Assembly: GCA_020746995.1 (NCBI GenBank)
Contig: JAGPXD010000002.1
Location: forward strand, 4,340,001-4,404,000
Direction: 5' to 3'
DNA: 64,000 nucleotides
Source: Plectosphaerella cucumerina
Lineage: Eukaryota; Ascomycota; Sordariomycetes; Glomerellales; Plectosphaerellaceae
The position numbers and the translations under genes are program-made. Positions 22,359 to 32,331 of this stretch are shown in pieces. Every line of letters begins with the position of its first letter. Position 1 is the stretch's first letter. The notes beneath the pieces were generated by a model. The model was not told the DNA's origin, did not search any database, and saw nothing but the letters and a program-made list of their open reading frames with translations.

Positions 22359-23693
22359 CTACACCCGCATGATGGTCTCCGGATTCCACCCCGCTGGCAG
22401 TGGCGATGGCCTCGAAATCTCGACATCCTCCGTCACTAGGTCCTCGACACCCTTGGCGAAGATGCCCGGCGTGCCGCTCGGGTAGTCGATCATGCCAATG
22501 ACGCGACCCTCGGCATCCAGCCGGAAAGCATTGGCACGACCGGTGCCGCCCTCTTCAGCGAAGCGATCGAAGCGGTCGGCGATCGTAGGCCGGAGGTCAT
22601 ACGTCGCCGCACGGCCGTACTTGCCGACTTGCTGCTGCAGCTTGACGCGGCGCAGCGTGATGCCCGAGATGTCGCCTTGGCGCTCGGCGACGATATTGAC
22701 GGCTCCCTCCACAGTACCAGTGACGTCCTCGACGAGGATCTTTGAGACCTTTCCGGTGGGGAACTCCTCCGGCCGGCGATCGACGGTGTTGATGGTAAGG
22801 GGCTCGCCGGAACCCCAGAAGCCGCGCGGCTTGTCGTGGCAGTCGACGGTGATGCGCGAGAAGCGGATGTTCTCAACGACGCCGCCGTCGCGGGAGAAGA
22901 TGCCCAGGGCGCGGTTTGATTTCTCGACGGCAATGTCCTCGAAGACAATGTCGCGGAAGGCAGAGAAGGATTCCGTACCGAGCTTCAGTGCGCACGAGTT
23001 GCTCTCGACGATGCAGTCGCGCGCGACGATGTTGACGCAAGGGCCAGTGAGGGAGCCGTCCGGGCGGCGGGTGGTCTTGAGGACGATGCCATCGTCGGCG
23101 GTGCGGAACTGGCAGCGCTCGATGCGCATGTTTGCGCATCCGTCGATGGCGACGCCATCCGTGTTGGGCATGCGGCGATCGTTGTCAACTGCCACTCCGG
23201 TGATGGAGACGCCATCGCAGGCGATGAGGTGCATGGTCCAGAGGGGGGCGTCGTCGATGCGGAGGCCTTCGATGCGGACGTTGCGGCATGAGTCGAGGAC
23301 GATGACGCGGGGGCGGAGCTTCTTGGCGATCCAGGTGCCCATCTCAACGTCGTCGCCGTCAGTGAATCCGGCGGCTCCGTTGCCGAAGATGCGACCCTCG
23401 CCGATGAGGGAGATGTTGCTGGCGCCGTCGGCTACGAGCATGCCGCGGTCGCTCTCCTCGGCCACGACGCGGACGGGAGTGGAGGCGTAGGCGTCGTAGT
23501 CGGAGATGAAGTGTACCTCGGCGCCCTTGAGGAGCTCGAGGGTGAGGTCGGAGCGAAGGCGGACGCCGCCGAGGCGGTGGATGCCAGGCTCGAGGAGGAT
23601 GTGTAGAGGCCCCGGGGCGTCGATGGCCGCCTGGAGGTGGGCGGTGCCGTCGCCCTCTTGCGGCGGGATGCGAACCTGGGGGTATGAAGACAT
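22359..23693 (-). CDS. Intronless GH28-like (polygalacturonase-fold) protein without signal peptide
   Basis: The single exon encodes 444 residues with the right-handed parallel beta-helix pattern of GH28 pectin enzymes. NTDG at 177-180 and ADDG at 199-202 match two of the three catalytic Asp motifs. The later GHG motif is replaced by NSCALKLG (232-239), so the usual His is missing. The N-terminus (MSSYPQVRIPPQEGDGTAHL) is not a signal peptide, so the protein should be cytosolic. The closest architecture is the bacterial-type GH28 group. It may act on imported oligosaccharides, or be inactive or of changed mechanism. Intron absence and cytosolic location would fit acquisition from bacteria; this needs a tree. 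Confidence 0.8.
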   Translation of the reverse strand: MSSYPQVRIPPQEGDGTAHLQAAIDAPGPLHILLEPGIHRLGGVRLRSDLTLELLKGAEVHFISDYDAYASTPVRVVAEESDRGMLVADGASNISLIGEGRIFGNGAAGFTDGDDVEMGTWIAKKLRPRVIVLDSCRNVRIEGLRIDDAPLWTMHLIACDGVSITGVAVDNDRRMPNTDGVAIDGCANMRIERCQFRTADDGIVLKTTRRPDGSLTGPCVNIVARDCIVESNSCALKLGTESFSAFRDIVFEDIAVEKSNRALGIFSRDGGVVENIRFSRITVDCHDKPRGFWGSGEPLTINTVDRRPEEFPTGKVSKILVEDVTGTVEGAVNIVAERQGDISGITLRRVKLQQQVGKYGRAATYDLRPTIADRFDRFAEEGGTGRANAFRLDAEGRVIGMIDYPSGTPGIFAKGVEDLVTEDVEISRPSPLPAGWNPETIMRV

Positions 23694-24087
23694 GCTGGAA
23701 GGGTGTGAGGGTGGTGGTGAGGAGGAGGGAGTGAGGCTTCACTGCGAACTGGGACTGTCTGGATGGCCTCCTTTTAGCATGCTACCTGAAAGTTGTCTGC
23801 CCGGGATGGCTTCGGGGAGCATTGCCCCGACACATCCGCCCCCGCGTTCGGGCCCAAACAGGGCGATTCACGGCGATGCTAGCCGGTCTAGGGGAGGACT
23901 TCGGGGGGCATCCGGCGAGCTCACCGATCGCCGAGCCGTCGGGTCCGGTGTCGGGTGATCAGCCCAGGGTGAAGTGCCGTCAGATAAGTCTTCCCTCGAT
24001 ATGCTATGCAAAGGGGAAGAGGCCAGCCTGACAAAAGAAAAAGAAAAATGAAAGCCCAGCTGTGCTGAGCGCGTCTTGATTAATCCG
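23694..24087. other. Intergenic region with the promoter of the GH28-like gene
   Basis: This 394-base stretch lies between the GH28-like start codon and the tRNA-Ser gene. No further feature is seen. Confidence 0.55.
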
Positions 24088-24194
24088 CGACGAGGGCAGG
24101 ATTTGAACCTACGCGGGCGAACCCAACAGATGGCTGATGAAGACCTGGGACAGATGCTTCTAGTCTGTCGCCTTAACCACTCGGCCACCTCGCC
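24088..24194 (-). tRNA. tRNA-Ser (anticodon AGA) with intron
   Basis: Reading the minus strand from 24194, the acceptor stem GGCGAGG pairs with CCTCGTC, followed by discriminator G. The D arm is GGCCGAGTGGTTAAGGC and the T arm is TAGGTTCAAATCCTG. A long variable arm (TTGGGTTCGCCCGCG) marks it as class II. The anticodon loop is CTAGAA plus A, giving AGA. A 26-base intron starting GCATCTG sits one base after the anticodon, the canonical place. Forms closing the anticodon stem with ACAGA/TCTGT support this intron. Confidence 0.93.
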
Positions 24195-24395
24195 TGTGAT
24201 TGATAGGTGAAGGCATCGTGGGAGGCGTCAGATGGGATGTCTCTTGGTGGCAGGATGGACTGCTAGCAGCGCAGGTTCTAGAATTTGAAATTGACGAAAT
24301 TGCGACTGGGCTGGATCTGGATTTCTCTGGGCAACGGGGCAAAAGATTAGCCCACGATGCCAAGGTAGGTTCGTGCTGAACGCAAAAAGATTTTG

Positions 24396-24467
24396 CTCTC
24401 TGACGGGGAATTGAACCCCGGTCTCCAGCGTGACAAGCTGGCATACTGACCACTATACGATCAAAGA
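24396..24467 (-). tRNA. tRNA-Asp (anticodon GTC)
   Basis: The 72-base intronless gene reads from 24467 on the minus strand. The acceptor TCTTTGA pairs with TCAGAGA with one G-U, and discriminator G follows. The anticodon stem CCAGC/GCTGG encloses TTGTCAC. The T arm is CGGGGTTCAATTCCCCG. It lies 201 bases upstream of tRNA-Ser on the same strand. Confidence 0.95.
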
Positions 24468-25297
24468 ATCAGGACTTTTACCGTTAGGTCACAACGCTGC
24501 GGGTCCTGTTGTGGATTGGGTGGATGTTTGGGCTACAAGTAGCAAAGACCGCAGGGCAAACACCACTGACTCGGAACAAACATCAAAGCCACAAGACACA
24601 TCGTCACGTTGGAAACTTTAGTCTCTTCGAATATCAAGCTTTAAACTGCCGCTATGTGTTTTTAAAGATCGGGGAGTGGGTGACAGAGGGGAAGATGCAA
24701 ATGTTTCGTCAGAATGACCCCAGGCACCCTTGAGAGCAACCCAAAGATGGACTCAGCAATGAGCAGTCAACTTGAGTATCAACTTGGAATAAAAGCCCGA
24801 TCGAACCAAGGAGTGCCTAATGCAAGGGATCTCGGTCCCGGGTGCCCGGCAAGTGGCACCCCGAATTGAAAGCTGTTCCCAAATGACGGAGGGCGAGAAT
24901 CTGATCCGTATGAGGTATCCCTGGCTGTCAATGGTCGCCCTGGATCACGAACACGCCATGAACCGACAATGAGGAGATCGCTCAGTAAACACCTCTGCGG
25001 GCTGGGCCGAACGATTCCAATCACGGCCTGTCCCGGCGGCAATGCAGGTGCGATGCAACCCTATGTGCAGATATTGCGTCTTCGGCAGCGGGATGCTGAA
25101 TAACAGCCCACTTCACCGGCGGAATTGCGCCTGAACAGCCCCGAACACGTCAACTCTGCTCCGAGGATATGAACCGGGATTTCCTTGCCTGTCACGATAT
25201 TTGGAATACCTAGCTCCCGTCAGTATTCATTTCTGGACAGCCCACGTTGTCTAAGCACGAGGTATAAACACCAACCGCCTAGAGGCCTAGCGTCAAG
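24468..25297. promoter_or_regulatory. Upstream region of the GMC oxidoreductase gene
   Basis: These 830 bases separate tRNA-Asp from the GMC start. TATAAA at about 25263-25268 lies about 35 bases before the ATG at 25298 and could be the core promoter, with a very short leader. No other gene is seen. Confidence 0.45.
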
Positions 25298-27254
25298 ATG
25301 CGTCCCTCACTGCTCAGACTCGGACTCCTCTCACCCCTGCTCCCTCTCATCATGGCAGCCGAAACCTACGACTTTGTGTGAGTAAACTTCCCCAAAGCTG
25401 TTCTTAGAACCTCACTCATTTGTTTAGCATTGTCGGCGGCGGCACCGCCGGCCTGGCCGTCGCGACCCGTCTGTCCGAGGACCCCTCCGTGTCCGTCCTC
25501 GTCCTCGAAGCCGGCAACGACACATCCTCCGACCTCAATGTCCTCGCTCCCGGTCTCTTTCCAATCATGTATGGCAACCCCGCATACGACTGGGACTACA
25601 AGACTGTTCCCCAGCCTCACGCTGCCGACCGCGTCTTCGCCCATATCCGAGGCAAGCAGCTTGGAGGCTCCAGCGCCATGAACTTCATGTTCTGGACGCA
25701 CCCTTCCCAGGGCGACATCAACAACTGGGGCGCCCTAGGAAACCCCGGTTGGTCTTGGCGCGAGCTGGCCCCTTACTTTTCAAAGTCGGAGCGTTACGTC
25801 GCCCCGTCGGCGCAGACAGCTGCGGACCTGCGCGCCGGCTATGTTGAGCCTGCTGCTCATGGAACGTCGGGCCCTATAACGAGCACGTTTCCTGACTCGT
25901 ATGGGCCGCTCACCGAGGCATGGCCACGAACGTATGAGAACCTCGGCCTTGGTGTCAAGGGAGACCCGCGAAAGGGGCTGGCTCTTGGGGGATACACCAA
26001 CCTGGTAAACATCGACACGGCGACACATACTCGCAGCTATGCGGCTAATGCCTACTACCTTCCTGTTGCTAGCCGGCAGAACCTGAAGGTGTTGACGGCA
26101 GCGCATACACACAAGATTCTTTTCACGGTGCGAGGGAAGGATCGCGTGGCTTCGGGGGTCGAGTACGCAAAGGACAGCCAGACGGTAACCGTGTCGGCGA
26201 GAAAGGAGGTCATCTTGGCCGCGGGATCAATCGCCTCACCCCAGATCCTTGAACTCTCTGGCATCGGCGGGAAGGAGCTGCTCAATAAGCTGGGCATTCC
26301 CGTGGTGGTCGACAATGCCAATGTCGGCGAGAACCTCCAGGACCATCTCTATGTCCCAACTGGGTGAGTCTGACTGCACAGTGAAAGAGACAGCCTGAGC
26401 ATACTGACACCCTTAGATACCGCGTCAATCCTGGCATTCCCACCCTAGAGGACTTCCGCAACGAGACCTTTTTCACCGCCGCCCTGAACCAGTACCTCGC
26501 CGACAAGACCGGCCCCCTATCCACCGCCGGGGCCTCTTCCGCCCTCTTGTCCCTCGCCCAGATCGGCGCTACATCCAAGGCCATGCTCGCCCAAGCCGAA
26601 GCAGACTCCAAGTCCAAGATTGCCACCCCCGGCTATATCACCCAAACCGCCCTCCTCCTCAAAGACCTCCTCACCGAGGCCGTAGCTCAAGAACTCACCA
26701 TCGGCGGCGGCATCTCCCCCCAATTCTCCCACGACACCACCAAACTCTTCAGCACCCCCGCGGAGGGCAACTTCCTCTCCATCCTCGGCGTTCTTGAACA
26801 TCCCTTCTCCCGCGGCTCAGTGCATGCCGCCTCAGCCGACCCCCTCGCCCACCCGACCATCGATCCCCGCTACCTCTCCCACCCTCTCGACATCAAGCTC
26901 CTGTCCGTCATCGCTCTGCACCTCCGCACCATCGCCACCACCGCACCCCTGTCGGACCTTCTTGCAGGTGGAGGAACGGTTCTGCAGCCGGGGTACGTCG
27001 ACCTGACGCCGGAGAATGTCGAGGCATGGATCAGGGAGAAGGCGCAGAGCGAGTATCATCCTGTTGGGACGTGCGCGATGATGCCACGGGCCGCTGGGGG
27101 TGTCGTGGATGAGAAGCTGAGAGTGTATGGCGTCAAGGGGCTTCGAGTGGTTGATGCGAGTGTGTTCCCGCTGGTGCCGAGGGCGAACATCCAGAGTGTG
27201 GTGTACGCCGTGGCCGAAAGGGCGGCGGACTTTATCAAGGCCGACTGGCGGTAA
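25298..27254 (+). CDS. Secreted FAD-dependent GMC oxidoreductase
   Basis: GMC enzymes oxidise alcohols or sugars and pass electrons to O2 or quinones. Three exons (25298-25377, 25428-26363, 26417-27254) close to 617 residues. A signal peptide (residues 1-20) is followed by the FAD dinucleotide motif IVGGGTAGLA at 28-37 and GKQLGGSSAMNFM. The second PROSITE-type motif is AAGSIASPQILELSGIG. The C-terminal active site is SEYHPVGTCAMMP with catalytic His553, and Asn596 sits at the second catalytic position in VPRANIQSVVYAVAE. The His/Asn pair resembles aryl-alcohol or choline oxidase/dehydrogenase types more than the His/His glucose oxidases. The exact substrate is open. Its 3' end is 93 bases from the convergent IDO-like fusion gene. 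Confidence 0.9.
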
Positions 27255-27347
27255 GGACCCGGGGAACAACATGAAAAAGGCCTGCTTCCATGATAAGATG
27301 TTGGTTGGATTATGTACATGGACTATGACAGTTGTTTCCAGACCCAG

Positions 27348-30300
27348 TCACCTCCTGTCCACAATTTCCGCCAGACGCAGCGACCTCAGAGCGCTCGTTG
27401 TAGAGTGCATCCCGCTCGCCTGCATCATCCCTCCTGTGCTGCTGACACTAAAAGCCCTTGCGCCCAGCTTCGCTCTCGGCTCCATGGCCGACGGCGAAGA
27501 TCCTCCAATGCCGTCACCCCTCCTGGCCAGAGGCCGCCCCATTCCCAGGGGCGACATGGAATGATGACCCGCGACCGAGTGGGCATGTGTGTCAAGCCTC
27601 AACGCACCCTCGGACCTTGACGACCCCCGCCGATTCAGTCCCGCAGCGGCTTTGAGGTGCTCCGCGAGCGAGGGCGTCCTTCCATGGCCTGATAAAGACG
27701 GCGGTCCCCTCGAAGGGGACCTGCTTGATGCCCGGCTTGAAGGTGGAGTTGGCAGCCCCCGGCGCGCCAGGCTCGAGTCCCTGCCTGCCTTCATGATCTG
27801 CTCGAAATCCAAAGCCTGCTGGCCCGGCATTGGCGGCGGGAGGGTGCTGAGGCGGCGCATGGCGCGCATGTTGTCTGAGATGAAGGTCGACATGCGACGC
27901 GCCGCACTCTCGTTTTCGAAGCGCTCGAGGGCAGGGGGGCCATCAGAAGGTACATCGGCCCTGGCCATGCGACGTTCGTTAAGCTTGAGGTGCGGCTGTT
28001 GCGGCTGTCTCTGCTGTTGTCCCGGAGCGGCGAGGGTATGCTGCACGCGCGAGAGGACGCCTCCAAAGTCGATGGCGTCTCGGTCCATTCTCGGACGGTG
28101 CGCCTGCTCGAGGGTCGCGGCTCGAGCCATGACGAAGAGCGAGCCGTCTCGAATGCGGCGGCGGACGAGGTGCCAGCGTGTCCGGGCCGGGTTCTCCTCC
28201 AGGGCGGGCTGGTAGATGGAGTGACGGGAGAGTTGGGCGTAGAAGATATCCAAACGGCTCGCCATCCTCTCCAGGAGCTGCATCAAGAACGAGCACATGG
28301 ACGCCACGCGCTGGGCCTCTGACCCAGCGTCCAGCTCCATCACGGCATCAAAGGCGTCCATGCCGCTGCAGGCCTCGGCGCGAATGTCCTCCAGCAGACC
28401 GATGTCGAGGGCGACGGAGCGGCTGGCGTAGTCGATGATGCCACGTTCCTGGAGGCGGGCTTGCTCGCTGTCGCAGATGAGCTGGCCGACGAGCGAGACT
28501 TCCTTCATGGTAGCGACGGCGTGGGCGGAGGACGTGGCACGGGAGACGGCGCCGAGGATGTCAGGGAGGCGGGCGTCCACACCCGTGGAGGCGGCGGCGT
28601 TGGCGGCTGTGAAGGAAAGGCGGAGGACGAGCTCCTGGAACTTGGGGCCGAAGAGTGCCGCGAAGCCGCCCTGGAGAAGGCGGGACTGGTATTGGTAGAA
28701 AATGCGGACGCCGAGCATGTTGATGAGACCTTCCTGGAACCAGAGGGTGGGGGAGTGAGTGAGGTCCTCCATCTCAAACTGCTGGGCGACAAGGGTCTCG
28801 ACGGTGGTGCGGAGGTACTGGGACCAGAGGTCGTAAAGGGAGGAGAGGTCGTCGGAGCCGTGGAAGTCGGGCTTGGGTGTGAGGTGGCCGACGAAATACT
28901 TTGTAAGGAGAGAGGCAACCTCTGGGTTGTTGGTGTGCGCAAGGCTGTCGAAGGACTTTGAGCAGTCGACGCCGGCGTTGGACTTGATGATTAGGGTCCC
29001 ACCGGGGTGCATGGGAGCGAAGTCTGTGACGTCGTAGACGCTGCCGTGGACGGCGATCCAAGTGCGGTCGCCGGGGCGGTGGCCGGTGTTTTGGGCGAGG
29101 CGGGAGAGGGGGATGGTCGGCTGGTTGCAGGGGAGGGGGCGGGGGGTCATGAAGACGTCGAGCATGATGCGACGCTCGGCGAAGGCGGCGTCGACGATGC
29201 GATCGGTCGATTCCATAGATGTCGTGCGGTGGTTGAACTGTCGGGGTGTCAGTGTGGTGTCGAACAGGGAGGGGTGGTCAAAGGGGGGAGGATTCAGGGG
29301 TAAGTAAGTAAGACTGGGAAAAACATACGATCGCCCTCCTGATGCCCGCCATGACAGAGTCAAATACAGCCACGGAACCGCAGATGTACAAATGGCCTCC
29401 AAGACCGCCCTGACGCTTCGACATGACGAGGTCGCAGACGGTAGCGCCCTGCTCAACAATCAGAGCGTCGATGTATCTCGGGTCGGTGTCGCGCTCGACA
29501 AAGTCGCGGGAGATGGAATCATACGCCAGGCCCCGACGGTCCCTGGAAAAGGCGACATGAACCTCCATGAGGCCCTGCTCAACAAGACCGCGCAGCTCGC
29601 GCTCATGGGCGAAACGCTCCCGCGACTGCACGCCCAGGTATAAGATGTTACGACCCATGGGACGACGGGCGCGGGCCTGCCAGAAGCTGCGGAAGGGTGC
29701 TATGCCACTGCCACCAGCGAAGAAGGCGCATGGCGCCGCGGCATCGATGGGAAGCTGGAAGGCAACGGGGCGGGAGACGCCGACGAGGACATCACGCTCG
29801 CCACCATCAGGGGCGACAAAGTCATCGGGCGAGCCTACGGGCGGATTGAGGAAGCCACTGCTCACGCCGGAGCGAACAACCCTGTCCGTTGGTGCAAAAG
29901 TGTCGCAGAGGTCGTACTCGGCCCGGGAGATGGTCAGGTCGACGGTGCTGGGAAGCAGCTCGTCGGCGCAATTTGAGATGGAGTAGGTGCGCGGGACCTC
30001 GACGGGGATGAGGTCCGGGAGCCAGGCGAGGTCGCCATCGAGGGAAAAGGCGCGGTCCCAGACGTGGACGGGGGTGTCGAGGACGGCGGCCTGGAGCAGG
30101 TCGCCGAGAGAGCCGCGGACTGGCCATTCGGTTGTTGCAAGTACGCGCAGGACGGTACTGGAGGAGGCCTCAAGGAGGGCATGGAGTTTGAGGACTAGCT
30201 GCTGGGTGAGGGGGGCGAGGTGGCCGCGGCGGAGGATGTCAAGGACGGTGATGTTGTCTGAGGAGGGGTCAGGGGAGCGGGAGACGGTGGCCATGTGCCG

Positions 30301-32331
30301 AGAGAAGCGCGACCAGTCCTTGTCGAGCCGAGGGCGGCGGTCGAGGATTTGGTCGAGTCCCAGCGCGGCGGCGACCTTGGCGCACTCATCCCACGCGTTG
30401 AGGGGCATGACGGCCAGTCGGTCACCGGGCTGGAATGTGACACCCGTGTCTCGAAGGTCGAGGGTGACGAGGGCGATGTTTCGGTCCGGGTCAGCATCGA
30501 CGTGTTCGCGGGCGACGACGCGGGAACGGTAGCGGCACTCCTCGAAGGAGCCGCGCATCTGGTGCGGCTCGACCTGAATATCGCCCCTGAAGGGCTCGAG
30601 GCGCTCCTTCATGGCATCGGAGAACTGGCGGTGCACCTCCTCCCAGGGGCGGCCGGTGCCGTCGCCGCCGCCTGAGTTGCCGTTTGTCTCTGTGCGGCCC
30701 GTCTTGGAGGCGACCTCAAGGATGCCGAAGACTTTGTAGCGGTGGGTGCCCATGAAGCCGCGCTCGCCGGTGTACTGGGAGCACGAGGTCAGTGGTGAAG
30801 AGGAAGGCAAGGTCAGGGACACTCACAGCTTCGATGATGCCATCCAGAACACCGGCGAGGCGAGGATCACCCGACTCCTTGACAAACTCGGGAATGCGGT
30901 AGTGATACTCAACAGCAGCAATGAAGGCCCTTAGGTTCGAAGGCAGCCAGGCCCTCAAGTGAAGGCCCTCGTTGCCGAGGAACGAGTCATACCGGCGACG
31001 GCCGAGGAAAGCGTCCATCAGCAAATACGGAGGGAACTGCAGCCCCGATGCCGCTGGGCACCTCTTCGACAGTGGCGCCGAGAACTTCCCCCAGCGCACC
31101 CACTCCATAGCCGACACGTAGTTATCGCCCGAGTTTGGGTTCGTCGAGATGGAGTGGAACGCATTCGGCATACGCTCGAGAATCTCCTTAAGCCGCACCA
31201 TCTCCCTAAGCAGGCCCTCGACATCCCGCAGCATGACAAACTCCTGACACGCGGCGATGGCGTCAGGCCCGTGCTGGAACGAGGCCGATGTGTCGGCGCA
31301 GCCCTTGAGGAAAGCAATCTCCGTACGCTCGCCAAACATGGGCCACCGCAGGTCCGTGTTGTCGAAACGGCCGACGTAGGGCCAAGTGGATGTCGGGTCG
31401 CGCACGCGGATGTTGTATGAGGCCTGGTCGAAGAAGGTCAGGTGCGGGATGGCCCTGCCCATGCGTCGGGAGACCTCCCAGTACGGCAGGCCGATCGTTC
31501 GAGGGATACCTTCCAACTCAGGGCCGAGGTCGTCGCTCATGGGAACTGGAGGGGACGTCGACCCTGGAGCACGGGTGCTGACGCCGTCATACCCATCGTT
31601 CTTCTCCTCGTAGCGGTAGATGGAGCAAAGCATGCCCAGGGCCACCAGGGCCGCCCACAGGGCCGCGTCAGGCACTACATCTGGTGTGCCGCGAAGGGGC
31701 GGGAGGGCGGCGACGGACTCGCGTACACGACCGCGGCCGACGCAACCAGGCATGCGCTCGCACAGGTCAGACCAAACGCGGCCCGGGCATGCGGCAAGGG
31801 CGCCGGCCGAGGCGTTGGCGTCGGGGGCGCAGAAGCCGTACTCGGTGCTGAGGTAGCCGTCCTTCCAGCCTGTGTGAGGGCCGACGGCTTCGGCGCGGAT
31901 CATGACCTGGCGAGCGGGGGCTCCAAGGGCAACTGCGAGGAGCTCCTTGTCGGGAACCACGAGGGTGTCGACATTAGCAACGGCCGAGGTGTATTCGACA
32001 GGGGGGATGTCGGCGTAGAGCATGTCGTTAATGGCCTTGCGTTCGCTGGAAAGAAAGTCAGGGCTGCTCTTGGTGGTTAGATTCAGGGGTTGCCGTACCG
32101 GTCACGCAGCCAGTCGTCGACTTTGGCGCCATGGGGAATCTGATATCATGTCAGTTTCGCATCTCTTCCTTCAACTTCCCTCCAACTCACGTCAAAGGCC
32201 GCATGCAGGTCTCCCTGCTGCGTGTACCCCGAGAACGAGCACCCCCTCGGCCCCGTCCTCTGCCTCTCGCTCCCCGACGCCGGACACCTTCCGCCCGCGG
32301 ATCCAGAAACTGGACAAGAAGCCACAGACAT
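27348..32331 (-). CDS. Three-module fusion: IDO-like heme domain, P450-reductase-like FAD/NADPH module, cytochrome b5
   Basis: Five exons (32191-32331, 32099-32139, 30827-32045, 29329-30774, 27348-29237) close exactly to 1578 residues. Residues about 60-500 match the indoleamine 2,3-dioxygenase superfamily (also PrnB): PYWEVSRRMGRAIPHLTFFD, YLLMDAFLGR, LRAWLPSNLRAFIAAVE and then GTHRYKVFGILEVASKTGR. His478 in that last motif sits where IDO has its proximal heme ligand. Residues about 540-920 are an FNR/P450-reductase-type module without a flavodoxin (FMN) domain: RTYSISN (729-735) for FAD, GGSGIAPFRSFWQ (from 821) and HLYICGSVAVF for NADPH. Residues about 1000-1070 are cytochrome b5, with heme ligands in HPGG (His1026) and at His1050. 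An alpha-helical region and a disordered Ser/Arg tail follow. The N-terminus is Cys/Ser/Gly rich. Inferred flow is NADPH to FAD to b5 to the dioxygenase heme. The substrate is unknown, possibly an indole. Confidence 0.8.
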
